Assembly (NCBI GenBank): GCA_028292145.1
Contig: JAQGMX010000360.1
Span: forward strand, 1-8,424
From: Variovorax sp.
GTDB lineage: Bacteria; Pseudomonadota; Gammaproteobacteria; Burkholderiales; Burkholderiaceae_C
DNA: 8,424 bases
Reading direction: 5' to 3'
Shown here: positions 1 through 6,781 of the stretch, in pieces
How positions within the stretch are numbered: position 1 is the first letter of the stretch
Layout: each line of letters begins with the position of its first letter
The notes under the pieces: generated by a model
Database searches by the model: none
Told to the model about the DNA's origin: nothing
The model's input: the letters and a program-made list of their open reading frames with translations, nothing else
Position numbers and translations under genes: made by a program

Positions 1-279
1 CCGCTGGATTCGCGCATCGGCGCCTGGGCCAGCCCGCAAAGCGAAGTGATCTCGGGCCGCGATGTGCTGGTCAAAAACGCGGCGATGGTGGCCGCGCGCT
101 ATCTGCTGTCGCCGCCGAGGCCGCCGCAATGGGGCGGCTACCGGCTGGTTCCCGAGCGCTGGGAGTTCTGGCAAGGTCGGAAAAGCCGCCTGCACGACAG
201 GTTGCGCTACCGTCTTGCAGGCGCCGGAGAAGCCGATGCGGGTTCGGCGCCCTGGATTCGCGAACGGCTTGCTCCCTGA
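1..279 (+). CDS. pdxH: Pyridoxamine 5'-phosphate oxidase, C-terminal part (5' end outside window)
   Basis: This is the last 92 codons of an FMN-dependent oxidase that converts pyridoxine or pyridoxamine 5'-phosphate to pyridoxal 5'-phosphate in the cytoplasm. The frame is open from base 1 and ends at TGA 277-279. The visible part begins with a SRIGAW segment, followed by the family's C-terminal signature: WGGYR (codons 44-48), WEFWQG (54-59), SRLHDR (62-67) and the terminal RLAP. Arg63 and His65 of the fragment line up with the substrate-binding Arg and His (about 197 and 199) of the E. coli enzyme, which is about 218 residues long, so a little over half lies upstream. The ending matches the family, so there is no sign of C-terminal truncation. 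psd follows after 60 bases on the same strand. Identification is firm from these motifs. Confidence 0.95.
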   Translation, partial: PLDSRIGAWASPQSEVISGRDVLVKNAAMVAARYLLSPPRPPQWGGYRLVPERWEFWQGRKSRLHDRLRYRLAGAGEADAGSAPWIRERLAP

Positions 280-306
280 CACATTCGTGCGGCTCCTTCC
301 TAGAAT
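276..306 (+). promoter_or_regulatory. Possible sigma-70 promoter for psd
   Basis: CTGACA (276-281, 5 of 6 to the -35 consensus) overlaps the pdxH stop and is followed 19 bases later by TAGAAT (301-306, 5 of 6 to the -10 consensus). The spacing is 2 bases over the optimum. If used, transcription would begin near 313 and leave a leader of roughly 27 bases before the psd GTG. Matches this good are also expected by chance, so this is only a candidate. Confidence 0.35.
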
Positions 307-339
307 GCCCGCTCCCACCGCTTCTGCCATCATCATCCC

Positions 340-1191
340 GTGTCCGATCGCCTTCCCGTCCTTCCCCAATATGTGATCCCTAAGCAGGCGCTGACCTCTT
401 TCGCCGGCTGGGTGGCCGGAAAAGAGCGCGGCGCCGTGACGACCTGGATCATTCGTCGTTTCGTCGCCAAATACGGCGTCGACATGGGAGAGGCGCTGGA
501 AAGCGACATCTCCCGCTATGCCAGCTTCAACGAATTCTTCACGCGCGCGCTGAAGCCCGGCGCGCGGCCGATTTCATCCGCCGCGCTGATCTGCCCAGTG
601 GATGGCGCGGTCAGCCAGTTCGGAACCATCGACGGCGACCAGATCTTCCAGGCCAAGGGTCACAGCTACAGCACCACGGCGCTGGTCGGAGGCGACGCCA
701 CGCTGGCAGCGCATTTCGCGCACGGCAGTTTTGCCACGATCTACCTGAGCCCGAAGGATTACCACCGCATCCACATGCCGTGCGACGGACGTCTTCGCCG
801 GATGATCTATGTACCGGGGGACCTGTTTTCGGTCAATCCGACGACTGCGCGCGGCGTACCGGGCCTCTTCGCGCGCAATGAGCGTGTGGTGTGCGAGTTC
901 GACACGGCTCGCGGACCGTTCGTGCTGGTGCTGGTCGGCGCAACCATCGTCGGCAGCATGGCGACGGTCTGGCAAGGCGTCATCACGCCGCAACGCCGCG
1001 GCGGCGTGCGTGAATGGCGCTACGACGACCAAAATATCTCACTGAAAAAAGGCGAAGAGATGGGCCGATTCCTGCTCGGATCGACGGTGGTGATGCTCTT
1101 TCCCGCGCCGGCCTTGTGCTTTGCGAAAGACTGGGCGCCCGCGCGGGCGGTACGGCTGGGCGAGCCGATGGCCGAATACGCGGCTCGATGA
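340..1191 (+). CDS. psd: Phosphatidylserine decarboxylase proenzyme
   Basis: This membrane-associated, pyruvoyl-dependent enzyme decarboxylates phosphatidylserine to phosphatidylethanolamine, the main bacterial zwitterionic phospholipid. The 283-residue product has the family's usual length. Motifs in order are FNEFFTR (63-69), PVDG with Asp88, YHRIHMP (141-147) with His142 and His145, YVPGDLFSVN (157-166), and the self-cleavage motif LGST at 246-249. Ser248 (codon 1081-1083) is the residue that becomes the pyruvoyl group, so the proenzyme should split into a beta chain of 247 and an alpha chain of 36 residues. Asp88, His145 and Ser248 correspond to the Asp-His-Ser processing triad of E. coli Psd. 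The start is GTG at 340; the N-terminal MSDRLPVLPQYVIPKQ matches how related proteins begin as I remember them. No Shine-Dalgarno sequence is visible before it. The stop lies 7 bases before the next gene, suggesting cotranscription. Confidence 0.96.
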   Translation: MSDRLPVLPQYVIPKQALTSFAGWVAGKERGAVTTWIIRRFVAKYGVDMGEALESDISRYASFNEFFTRALKPGARPISSAALICPVDGAVSQFGTIDGDQIFQAKGHSYSTTALVGGDATLAAHFAHGSFATIYLSPKDYHRIHMPCDGRLRRMIYVPGDLFSVNPTTARGVPGLFARNERVVCEFDTARGPFVLVLVGATIVGSMATVWQGVITPQRRGGVREWRYDDQNISLKKGEEMGRFLLGSTVVMLFPAPALCFAKDWAPARAVRLGEPMAEYAAR

Positions 1192-1198
1192 ACATCCC

Positions 1199-1585
1199 AT
1201 GAGCGCCAAGGAAAACGCTGCCATCAACCAGTTGCTCGCGTTGCTGGAAGCGCGCTATGCGCTGCGCGTGCTGTGGGCGCTTCGCGACGGGCATGCGCAG
1301 ACCTTTCGGCTGCTTCAGGACAGCGTTGGCAACATCACGCCCAACACGCTCAACACCCGGATCAAGGAGCTTCGCGAAGCTGGCGTCGTGAGCCACGGCA
1401 GCGATGGTTATTGCCTGACGATGAGCGGCCAGGACCTTCTCAAGCGACTGTCCGATCTGCAGGCTTTCGCGGCCAAATGGCACGGTAGCCAGGCCAAGAA
1501 GGCGGGCATTGCGGCACAGACCACGGAAGATCCGGCTTCGGCGGACAAGACGGTCCGCGACGTCCACGTCACCGTACCCCTTTGA
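1199..1585 (+). CDS. Small winged-helix transcriptional regulator, HxlR/MarR-like
   Basis: The 128-residue product contains one winged helix-turn-helix domain at about residues 12-85: a first helix with YALRVLWALRDG (20-31), a helix with FRLLQ (36-40), a recognition-helix region ITPNTLNTRIKELREAG (46-62), and a wing ending in YCLTMSGQDLL (71-81). The layout, short length and TLNTRIKEL segment resemble the HxlR family (dimeric, ligand- or redox-responsive DNA-binding proteins). The N-terminal Cys and the GGKW motif typical of HxlR are absent. The C-terminal 40 residues look polar and unstructured. I chose the ATG at 1199; an upstream in-frame ATG at 1121 would run 71 bases into psd with an atypical N-terminus. 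No clear Shine-Dalgarno sequence is seen, so translation may be coupled to psd, which ends at 1191. The target and ligand are unknown; the domain call is good and the family call fair. Confidence 0.8.
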   Translation: MSAKENAAINQLLALLEARYALRVLWALRDGHAQTFRLLQDSVGNITPNTLNTRIKELREAGVVSHGSDGYCLTMSGQDLLKRLSDLQAFAAKWHGSQAKKAGIAAQTTEDPASADKTVRDVHVTVPL

Positions 1586-1675
1586 CATCCGTACAGCGGC
1601 ACGGCCATTTCAGGCGTCGTTAAACTCGCCGCCTTCGATTCACCGACAGCTTTTTACCTAGACCAAGGAGCGCAC

Positions 1676-2026
1676 ATGCCAACCACCCCTTCCGGCCTGC
1701 AATATGAAGACACCGTCGTCGGCGACGGCGCCGAAGCCAAAGCTGGCCAGCACGTGCACGTGCACTACACCGGCTGGCTCTACAACGACGGCGTGCAAGG
1801 CGCCAAGTTCGACTCCAGCCGCGATCGCAACGACCCGTTCGCTTTCTCGCTCGGCGCAGGTCAGGTCATCAAGGGCTGGGACGAAGGCGTCGCCGGCATG
1901 AAGATCGGCGGACAGCGCACCCTGGTCATCCCGGCATCGCTCGGCTACGGCGCACGCGGTGCCGGCGGCGTGATCCCGCCGAATGCGACGCTGAAGTTCG
2001 ACGTCGAGCTGCTCGACGCGCACTGA
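1676..2026 (+). CDS. FKBP-type peptidyl-prolyl cis-trans isomerase, cytoplasmic
   Basis: This single-domain prolyl isomerase of 116 residues catalyses cis-trans isomerisation of X-Pro bonds during protein folding. The whole protein is one FKBP domain, close to FKBP12 in length. Active-site residues are in place: Tyr31 (HYTGWL), Phe45-Asp46 (KFDSS), Phe57, Val64-Ile65 and Trp68 (QVIKGWDEG), Tyr91 (GYGARG) and Phe108 (LKFDVELL); these correspond to Tyr26, Phe36, Asp37, Val55-Ile56, Trp59, Tyr82 and Phe99 of human FKBP12. There is no signal peptide, so it should act in the cytoplasm. A good ribosome site, AAGGAG at 1664-1669, lies 6 bases before the ATG. Compared with FKBP12 there is a short insert in the loop before KFDSS (residues 37-43). 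The gene ends just before a strong terminator, so it is the last gene of its unit. No symbol is given because bacterial naming of these small FKBPs varies. Confidence 0.94.
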   Translation: MPTTPSGLQYEDTVVGDGAEAKAGQHVHVHYTGWLYNDGVQGAKFDSSRDRNDPFAFSLGAGQVIKGWDEGVAGMKIGGQRTLVIPASLGYGARGAGGVIPPNATLKFDVELLDAH

Positions 2027-2045
2027 TCCGGCTTCCTGCTGCTCG

Positions 2046-2090
2046 AAAGGCCTGCAACCTCCGGCTTGTCCAGGGGCTGCAGGCCTTTTC
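2046..2090 (+). terminator. Intrinsic terminator after the FKBP gene
   Basis: A perfect 11-bp inverted repeat (AAAGGCCTGCA at 2046-2056 and TGCAGGCCTTT at 2078-2088) encloses a 21-base loop, and the distal arm runs into TTTT (2086-2089). It begins 20 bases after the FKBP stop. The stem with its U-run is a standard rho-independent terminator, although the loop is longer than usual. Confidence 0.85.
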
Positions 2091-2135
2091 TGCATTTCGG
2101 ACCTTTCCGACCGAATCTCCGGGACGACTGAAATT

Positions 2136-2147
2136 AGTCTGAAGACT
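2136..2147 (+). repeat. Short inverted repeat before the orphan gene
   Basis: AGTCT (2136-2140) and AGACT (2143-2147) are exact reverse complements separated by GA, and a T-run (2147-2151) follows. An additional GACT/AGTC pair (2126-2129 and 2136-2139) overlaps it. It sits 17 bases before the orphan ATG. It could be an operator half-site pair, but with a 2-base loop it is not a plausible RNA hairpin. Function is unknown and chance is possible. Confidence 0.3.
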
Positions 2148-2164
2148 TTTTCCCAGGAACAGTC

Positions 2165-2713
2165 ATGACGACACCGATTTCCAGTCACGGCCCCGCAAGA
2201 ATTCGGGATCAATCGACGTTCGATGCGAAGACGACGTCGACAAAGACGTCGCAAACGCAGACCACCACATTCACGCGGCCGCAAACGCAGACGCAGACGC
2301 AGACGCAAGCGAACATTGCAACGGCAACGAACGTGCAGGTCGGGCAAAAGCAACAACCGGCGGTTGCGCCGATGACGGGCAAACGGACGCTCAGCGATGC
2401 TCAGCTGAGAGCCATGGGTTGCGAAATACTGAATCTCTACCAAGACAAGGTCATCGGCACCGGTGGACGGCGGCTGGCCTTCAAGGAAGACGACGTCAAG
2501 TGGAGCATTCGGGGCGCCGACGTGAGAAATCTCGTGGTTCACACCGATGACGGCCTGATCCAGCTGCGTCCCGACGGCATGCCGACGCGCAACATCTCCG
2601 TCCCGATCCAGTCATGGGAAGGGCTTGAGCTTGGCATGACGCGCGTTCTGACCGGCCTGCGAACGGTGGAAAAACCGCAGAAACCCGCAACTGCGAACGT
2701 CTCCGCGCCCTGA
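2165..2713 (+). CDS. Hypothetical protein with Thr/Gln-rich N-terminus
   Basis: I do not recognise this 182-residue protein. It has three parts. Residues 1-70 are polar and look disordered: residues 21-48 contain 13 Thr and 7 Gln, ending in alternating QTQTQTQTQ (40-48). Residues 75-168 look folded, with an apparent helix LSDAQLRAMGCEILNLYQDK (76-95), then TGGRRLAFKEDDVKWSIRG (99-117) and a strand-rich stretch with LVVHTDDGLIQLRPDGMP (123-140). The last 15 residues are Pro/Ala/Lys-rich. There is one Cys (86), no signal peptide and no membrane segment. AGGAA at 2155-2159, 5 bases before the ATG, supports this start. It stands alone between the FKBP terminator and the sigma-32 promoter of grpE, so it is probably monocistronic. 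A coding gene is likely given start, ribosome site and structured C-terminal part; homology is undetermined. Confidence 0.75.
   Translation: MTTPISSHGPARIRDQSTFDAKTTSTKTSQTQTTTFTRPQTQTQTQTQANIATATNVQVGQKQQPAVAPMTGKRTLSDAQLRAMGCEILNLYQDKVIGTGGRRLAFKEDDVKWSIRGADVRNLVVHTDDGLIQLRPDGMPTRNISVPIQSWEGLELGMTRVLTGLRTVEKPQKPATANVSAP
2285..2308 (+). repeat. Hexanucleotide tandem repeat (ACGCAG) inside the orphan gene
   Basis: Three exact ACGCAG units (2285-2302) are followed by a fourth with one change, ACGCAA (2303-2308). Each unit encodes Thr-Gln, so gain or loss of units would lengthen or shorten the tract without shifting the frame. Nearby degenerate copies (CGCAAACGCAGACC near 2250-2263) suggest the whole Thr/Gln region grew by slippage. 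Confidence 0.85.
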
Positions 2714-2732
2714 AAGCCCCTTGTCGACCCAA

Positions 2733-2762
2733 GGTCTGCCAAACAGGCCCACTTTTCTTCTT
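2733..2762 (+). terminator. Weak putative terminator of the orphan gene
   Basis: GGTCTG (2733-2738) can pair with CAGGCC (2744-2749), with one G-U pair and a 5-base loop. A pyrimidine-rich tract TTTTCTTCTT follows from 2753. It lies 20 bases after the orphan stop. The stem is short and the U-tract begins 3 bases late and is interrupted, so efficiency would be low; it also runs into the -35 of the grpE promoter. Confidence 0.3.
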
Positions 2763-2787
2763 GAAACACCGGCAGACATCCCCAATT
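2760..2787 (+). promoter_or_regulatory. Sigma-32 (heat-shock) promoter of grpE
   Basis: CTTGAAA (2760-2766) is an exact match to the sigma-32 -35 element. After 13 bases comes CCCCAATT (2780-2787), matching CCCCATNT at the CCCCA core. Spacing and sequence fit the established RpoH consensus (CTTGAAA, 11-16 bases, CCCCATNT). Transcription would begin around 2794, about 38 bases before the grpE ATG. No CIRCE element (TTAGCACTC-N9-GAGTGCTAA) is present, so HrcA control is not indicated. Confidence 0.82.
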
Positions 2788-2831
2788 GGCTAGCAATCGT
2801 CACTTCTTGTCCGATTTACTCGCCATAGAAC

Positions 2832-3416
2832 ATGTCAGCACCAATCCATCCAGCATCTTCCGCCAACGACCTGAACTCGCTTCACGGTGATCCGAGTCCC
2901 GAAGAACTCGAAGCCGCGCAGGCTGCCAACGAGGCCGATGCGCAGGCCGACCTGGCCGCAGCACAGAGCGAGCTCGTCGCGCTGCAGGCCAAGAACGCCG
3001 AATTGGCGGATCAATATGTGCGCGCCCAGGCCGATGTGCAAAACGCCCGTCGCCGCGCCGATGAGGACATCACCAAGGCCCGCAAGTTTGCCGTCGAGGC
3101 CTTTGCCGAAAGCCTGCTGCCGGTGACGGACAGCCTCGAAGCGGGACTCGCCATCAAGGATGCGACGCCCGACCAGATCCGCGAAGGCGCCGAAGCGACG
3201 TTGCGGCAGCTGAAGAGCGCGCTGGAGCGCAACAAGGTCATCGAGATCGCACCGGCCGCCGGCAGCAAGTTCGACCCGCACCAGCATCAGGCCATCTCGG
3301 TCGTGCCGACGCCGGGTCAGGACGCCAACACGGTCGTTTCCGTGCTGCAGAAAGGCTACACCATCGCCGACCGTGTGCTGCGCCCTGCCCTGGTGACGGT
3401 CAGCTCACCCAACTGA
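2832..3416 (+). CDS. grpE: GrpE nucleotide exchange factor
   Basis: GrpE is the cytoplasmic exchange factor that releases ADP from DnaK and so resets the Hsp70 cycle; its helices can also act as a thermosensor. The 194-residue product matches the family length. Residues 1-25 are polar and probably disordered. Residues 24-95 form the long dimerising helix, rich in Ala, Glu, Gln and Asp with heptad-like spacing, including QYVRAQADVQNARRR (61-75). A four-helix section follows at about 96-135, and the beta domain at 136-190 carries the signature FDPHQHQAIS (147-156) and VLQKGYTIADRVLRPALVTV (171-190), which contacts the DnaK ATPase domain. It is preceded by a sigma-32 promoter and has no evident Shine-Dalgarno sequence. 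dnaK follows after 126 bases without a T-tailed terminator between, so read-through into dnaK is likely. Confidence 0.96.
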   Translation: MSAPIHPASSANDLNSLHGDPSPEELEAAQAANEADAQADLAAAQSELVALQAKNAELADQYVRAQADVQNARRRADEDITKARKFAVEAFAESLLPVTDSLEAGLAIKDATPDQIREGAEATLRQLKSALERNKVIEIAPAAGSKFDPHQHQAISVVPTPGQDANTVVSVLQKGYTIADRVLRPALVTVSSPN

Positions 3417-3474
3417 TCCGGTCGCCGGAAAAAAACAGCACACAAGAAATTCACAGGAAATCCCCGATTCATAC

Positions 3475-3500
3475 CTTGAATCGCGCCGGGTTATCCACAA
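3475..3500 (+). promoter_or_regulatory. Candidate second sigma-32 promoter, upstream of dnaK
   Basis: CTTGAAT (3475-3481) matches the RpoH -35 at 6 of 7 positions. Exactly 13 bases later, the same spacing as in the grpE promoter, CCACAA (3495-3500) matches CCCCAT at 4 of 6. Its place about 43 bases before the dnaK start, in a promoter-sized gap, makes a weaker internal heat-shock promoter plausible and would allow more DnaK than GrpE. Confidence 0.5.
3491..3499 (+). promoter_or_regulatory. Exact DnaA-box 9-mer before dnaK
   Basis: TTATCCACA at 3491-3499 is the strict consensus DnaA box. It lies 44 bases before the dnaK ATG and overlaps the -10 side of the candidate sigma-32 promoter. No second good box was noticed nearby, so this is not an origin. 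Binding by DnaA is inference; a single exact 9-mer can arise by chance. Confidence 0.35.
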
Positions 3501-3542
3501 GTTTCAAACAACAAAACTTTCGTATTCAGGAGCTAGAAAATC

Positions 3543-5501
<1,959 letters not shown>

Positions 5502-5518
5502 TCTTCTGCCCTGCTCCG

Positions 5519-5553
5519 AGGCTGGACCACCTGCAGAGGTGGTCCAGCCTTTT
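5519..5553 (+). terminator. Strong intrinsic terminator between dnaK and dnaJ
   Basis: A perfect 14-bp inverted repeat (5519-5532 and 5537-5550, each arm beginning AGG and ending CCT) has a GCAG tetraloop and runs straight into TTTT (5550-5553), then CTGTTT. It is the strongest hairpin in the window and lies between two genes that normally work together. It likely lowers dnaJ expression relative to dnaK. Confidence 0.9.
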
Positions 5554-5599
5554 CTGTTTAACGTCACTCCTCAACTGACGCCTTATCCGACGACCGACC

Positions 5600-6745
5600 A
5601 TGGCCACCAAACGCGACTATTACGAAACCCTCGGCGTTCCAAAGAACGCGAGCGAGGAAGAGATCAAGAAGGCTTATCGCAAACTTGCGATGAAGCATCA
5701 CCCCGACCGCAACACCGGCGATTCCGCGAAGGAATCCGAGGCGAAGTTCAAGGAGGTGAAGGAAGCCTACGAGATGCTTTCGGATGCGCAGAAGCGCGGC
5801 GCCTACGACCAATACGGGCACGCAGGCGTGGACCCGAACATGCGCGGTGGTCCGGGGGCGGAAGGCTTTGCCGGCGGAGGCTTCGCGGAGGCCTTCGGCG
5901 ACATCTTCGGCGATGTTTTCGGCGGTGCGCGCGGCGGTCGGCAGGCCAGCGGTCGCCAGGTTTTCCGCGGCAGCGACCTGAGCTACGCGATGGAAGTCAC
6001 GCTCGAGGAAGCAGCCGAAGGAAAGGACGCCCAGATCCGCATCCCGAGCTGGGACGATTGCAGCACCTGCAGCGGCACCGGCGCCAAACCCGGCACCAAG
6101 CCGATCACCTGCACCACCTGCCACGGCCAGGGCGCGGTGCAGATGCGTCAGGGCTTTTTCAGCGTGCAGCAGACCTGCCCCCAGTGCCACGGCACCGGCA
6201 AGATCATTCCCGAGCCGTGCACCACCTGCAACGGCCAGGGAAAGATCAAGAACAACAAGACGTTGGAAGTCAAGATTCCGGCCGGCATCGACGACGGCAT
6301 GCGCATCCGCAGCACCGGCAACGGCGAACCCGGCACCAACGGCGGCCCACCGGGCGATCTCTACATCGAGATCCGCCTGAAGAAGCACGAACTCTTCGAG
6401 CGCGACGGCGACGATCTGCACTGCGTGGTGCCGGTCAGCATGACGACGGCCGCGCTCGGCGGCGAGATCGACGTGCCGACGCTCAAGGGCGCGGCGGCCA
6501 TCGACATTCCCGAAGGCACCCAGAGCGGCAAGCAGTTCCGGCTGCGCGGCAAGGGCATCAAGGGCGTGCGGGCCAGCTATCCCGGCGACCTGTACTGTCA
6601 TGTGCGCGTCGAGACGCCAGTCAAGCTCACCGAGCACCAGCGCAAGGTGCTCAAGGAGCTCGATGAGTCCTTCAAGAAGGGCGGGAACAAGCACAGCCCG
6701 ACCGACAAGGGCTGGTTCGACAAGGCCAAGGAATTCTTCAGCTGA
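5600..6745 (+). CDS. dnaJ: Co-chaperone DnaJ (Hsp40, type I)
   Basis: DnaJ delivers unfolded clients to DnaK and stimulates its ATPase in the cytoplasm. The 381-residue product is a complete type I Hsp40. The J domain (1-73) has the HPD motif at 34-36 (KHHPDRN). A Gly/Phe-rich region follows at about 74-123 (GGGFAEAFGDIFGDVFGG). Four zinc-binding CxxCxGxG repeats occur at 154-161, 171-178, 193-200 and 207-214, all eight Cys present. The C-terminal substrate-binding and dimerisation domains run to the end, which reads GWFDKAKEFFS. The ATG at 5600 gives the standard MATKRDYYETLGV N-terminus. No Shine-Dalgarno sequence precedes it (the bases before are pyrimidine-rich) and no clear promoter was found after the dnaK terminator, so expression may rely on read-through. 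It converges on the minus-strand lipoprotein gene, 36 bases away. Confidence 0.98.
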   Translation: MATKRDYYETLGVPKNASEEEIKKAYRKLAMKHHPDRNTGDSAKESEAKFKEVKEAYEMLSDAQKRGAYDQYGHAGVDPNMRGGPGAEGFAGGGFAEAFGDIFGDVFGGARGGRQASGRQVFRGSDLSYAMEVTLEEAAEGKDAQIRIPSWDDCSTCSGTGAKPGTKPITCTTCHGQGAVQMRQGFFSVQQTCPQCHGTGKIIPEPCTTCNGQGKIKNNKTLEVKIPAGIDDGMRIRSTGNGEPGTNGGPPGDLYIEIRLKKHELFERDGDDLHCVVPVSMTTAALGGEIDVPTLKGAAAIDIPEGTQSGKQFRLRGKGIKGVRASYPGDLYCHVRVETPVKLTEHQRKVLKELDESFKKGGNKHSPTDKGWFDKAKEFFS

Positions 6746-6764
6746 ATTCCTTCGGCTGAATTCC
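6728..6764. repeat. Nested palindromes and direct repeat across the dnaJ stop codon
   Basis: AAGGAATTC (6728-6736) and GAATTCCTT (6744-6752) are perfect 9-bp inverted arms with a 7-base loop, and the 10-bp palindrome TTCAGCTGAA sits between and across them (6737-6746). GCTGAATTCC also recurs as a direct repeat (6741-6750 and 6755-6764), so the left arm can pair with either copy. No T-run follows on either strand, so a classical intrinsic terminator is not supported, but it lies where convergent transcripts meet. Confidence 0.6.
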
Positions 6765-6781
6765 GCAGGGCGATGCCGGAT

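Noticed and set aside
1121..1198. Longer N-terminus for the HxlR-like regulator starting at 1121
   Set aside because: It would overlap psd by 71 bases, has no ribosome site, and adds an Arg/Gly/Trp-rich segment that looks like shadow translation.
1582..1611. Perfect -35 hexamer TTGACA at the end of the HxlR-like gene
   Set aside because: No acceptable -10 hexamer lies 16-18 bases downstream (best is CATTTC, 2 of 6), so a promoter for the FKBP gene cannot be supported from it alone.
2090..2164. Plant-inducible promoter (TTCGB-N15-TTCGB) controlling the orphan as a type III effector
   Set aside because: Only one TTCGG is present (2096-2100), with no second copy at the required distance, so the secreted-effector idea has no promoter support.
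1658..2542. A 294-codon minus-strand frame with an Arg-Leu repeat spanning the FKBP gene and orphan
   Set aside because: It crosses the FKBP gene and its terminator, and the Arg-Leu repeat is simply the reverse reading of the ACGCAG repeat.
3417..3429. Hairpin TCCGG-TCG-CCGGA after grpE as a terminator
   Set aside because: The stem is only 5 bp and is followed by an A-run, not a T-run, on the plus strand; no minus-strand gene ends here.
5564..6694. A 376-codon minus-strand frame opposite dnaJ and a 429-codon plus-strand frame overlapping it
   Set aside because: Both overlap the fully conserved dnaJ frame, have biased Ala/Leu or Arg/Gly/His composition, and show no motif.
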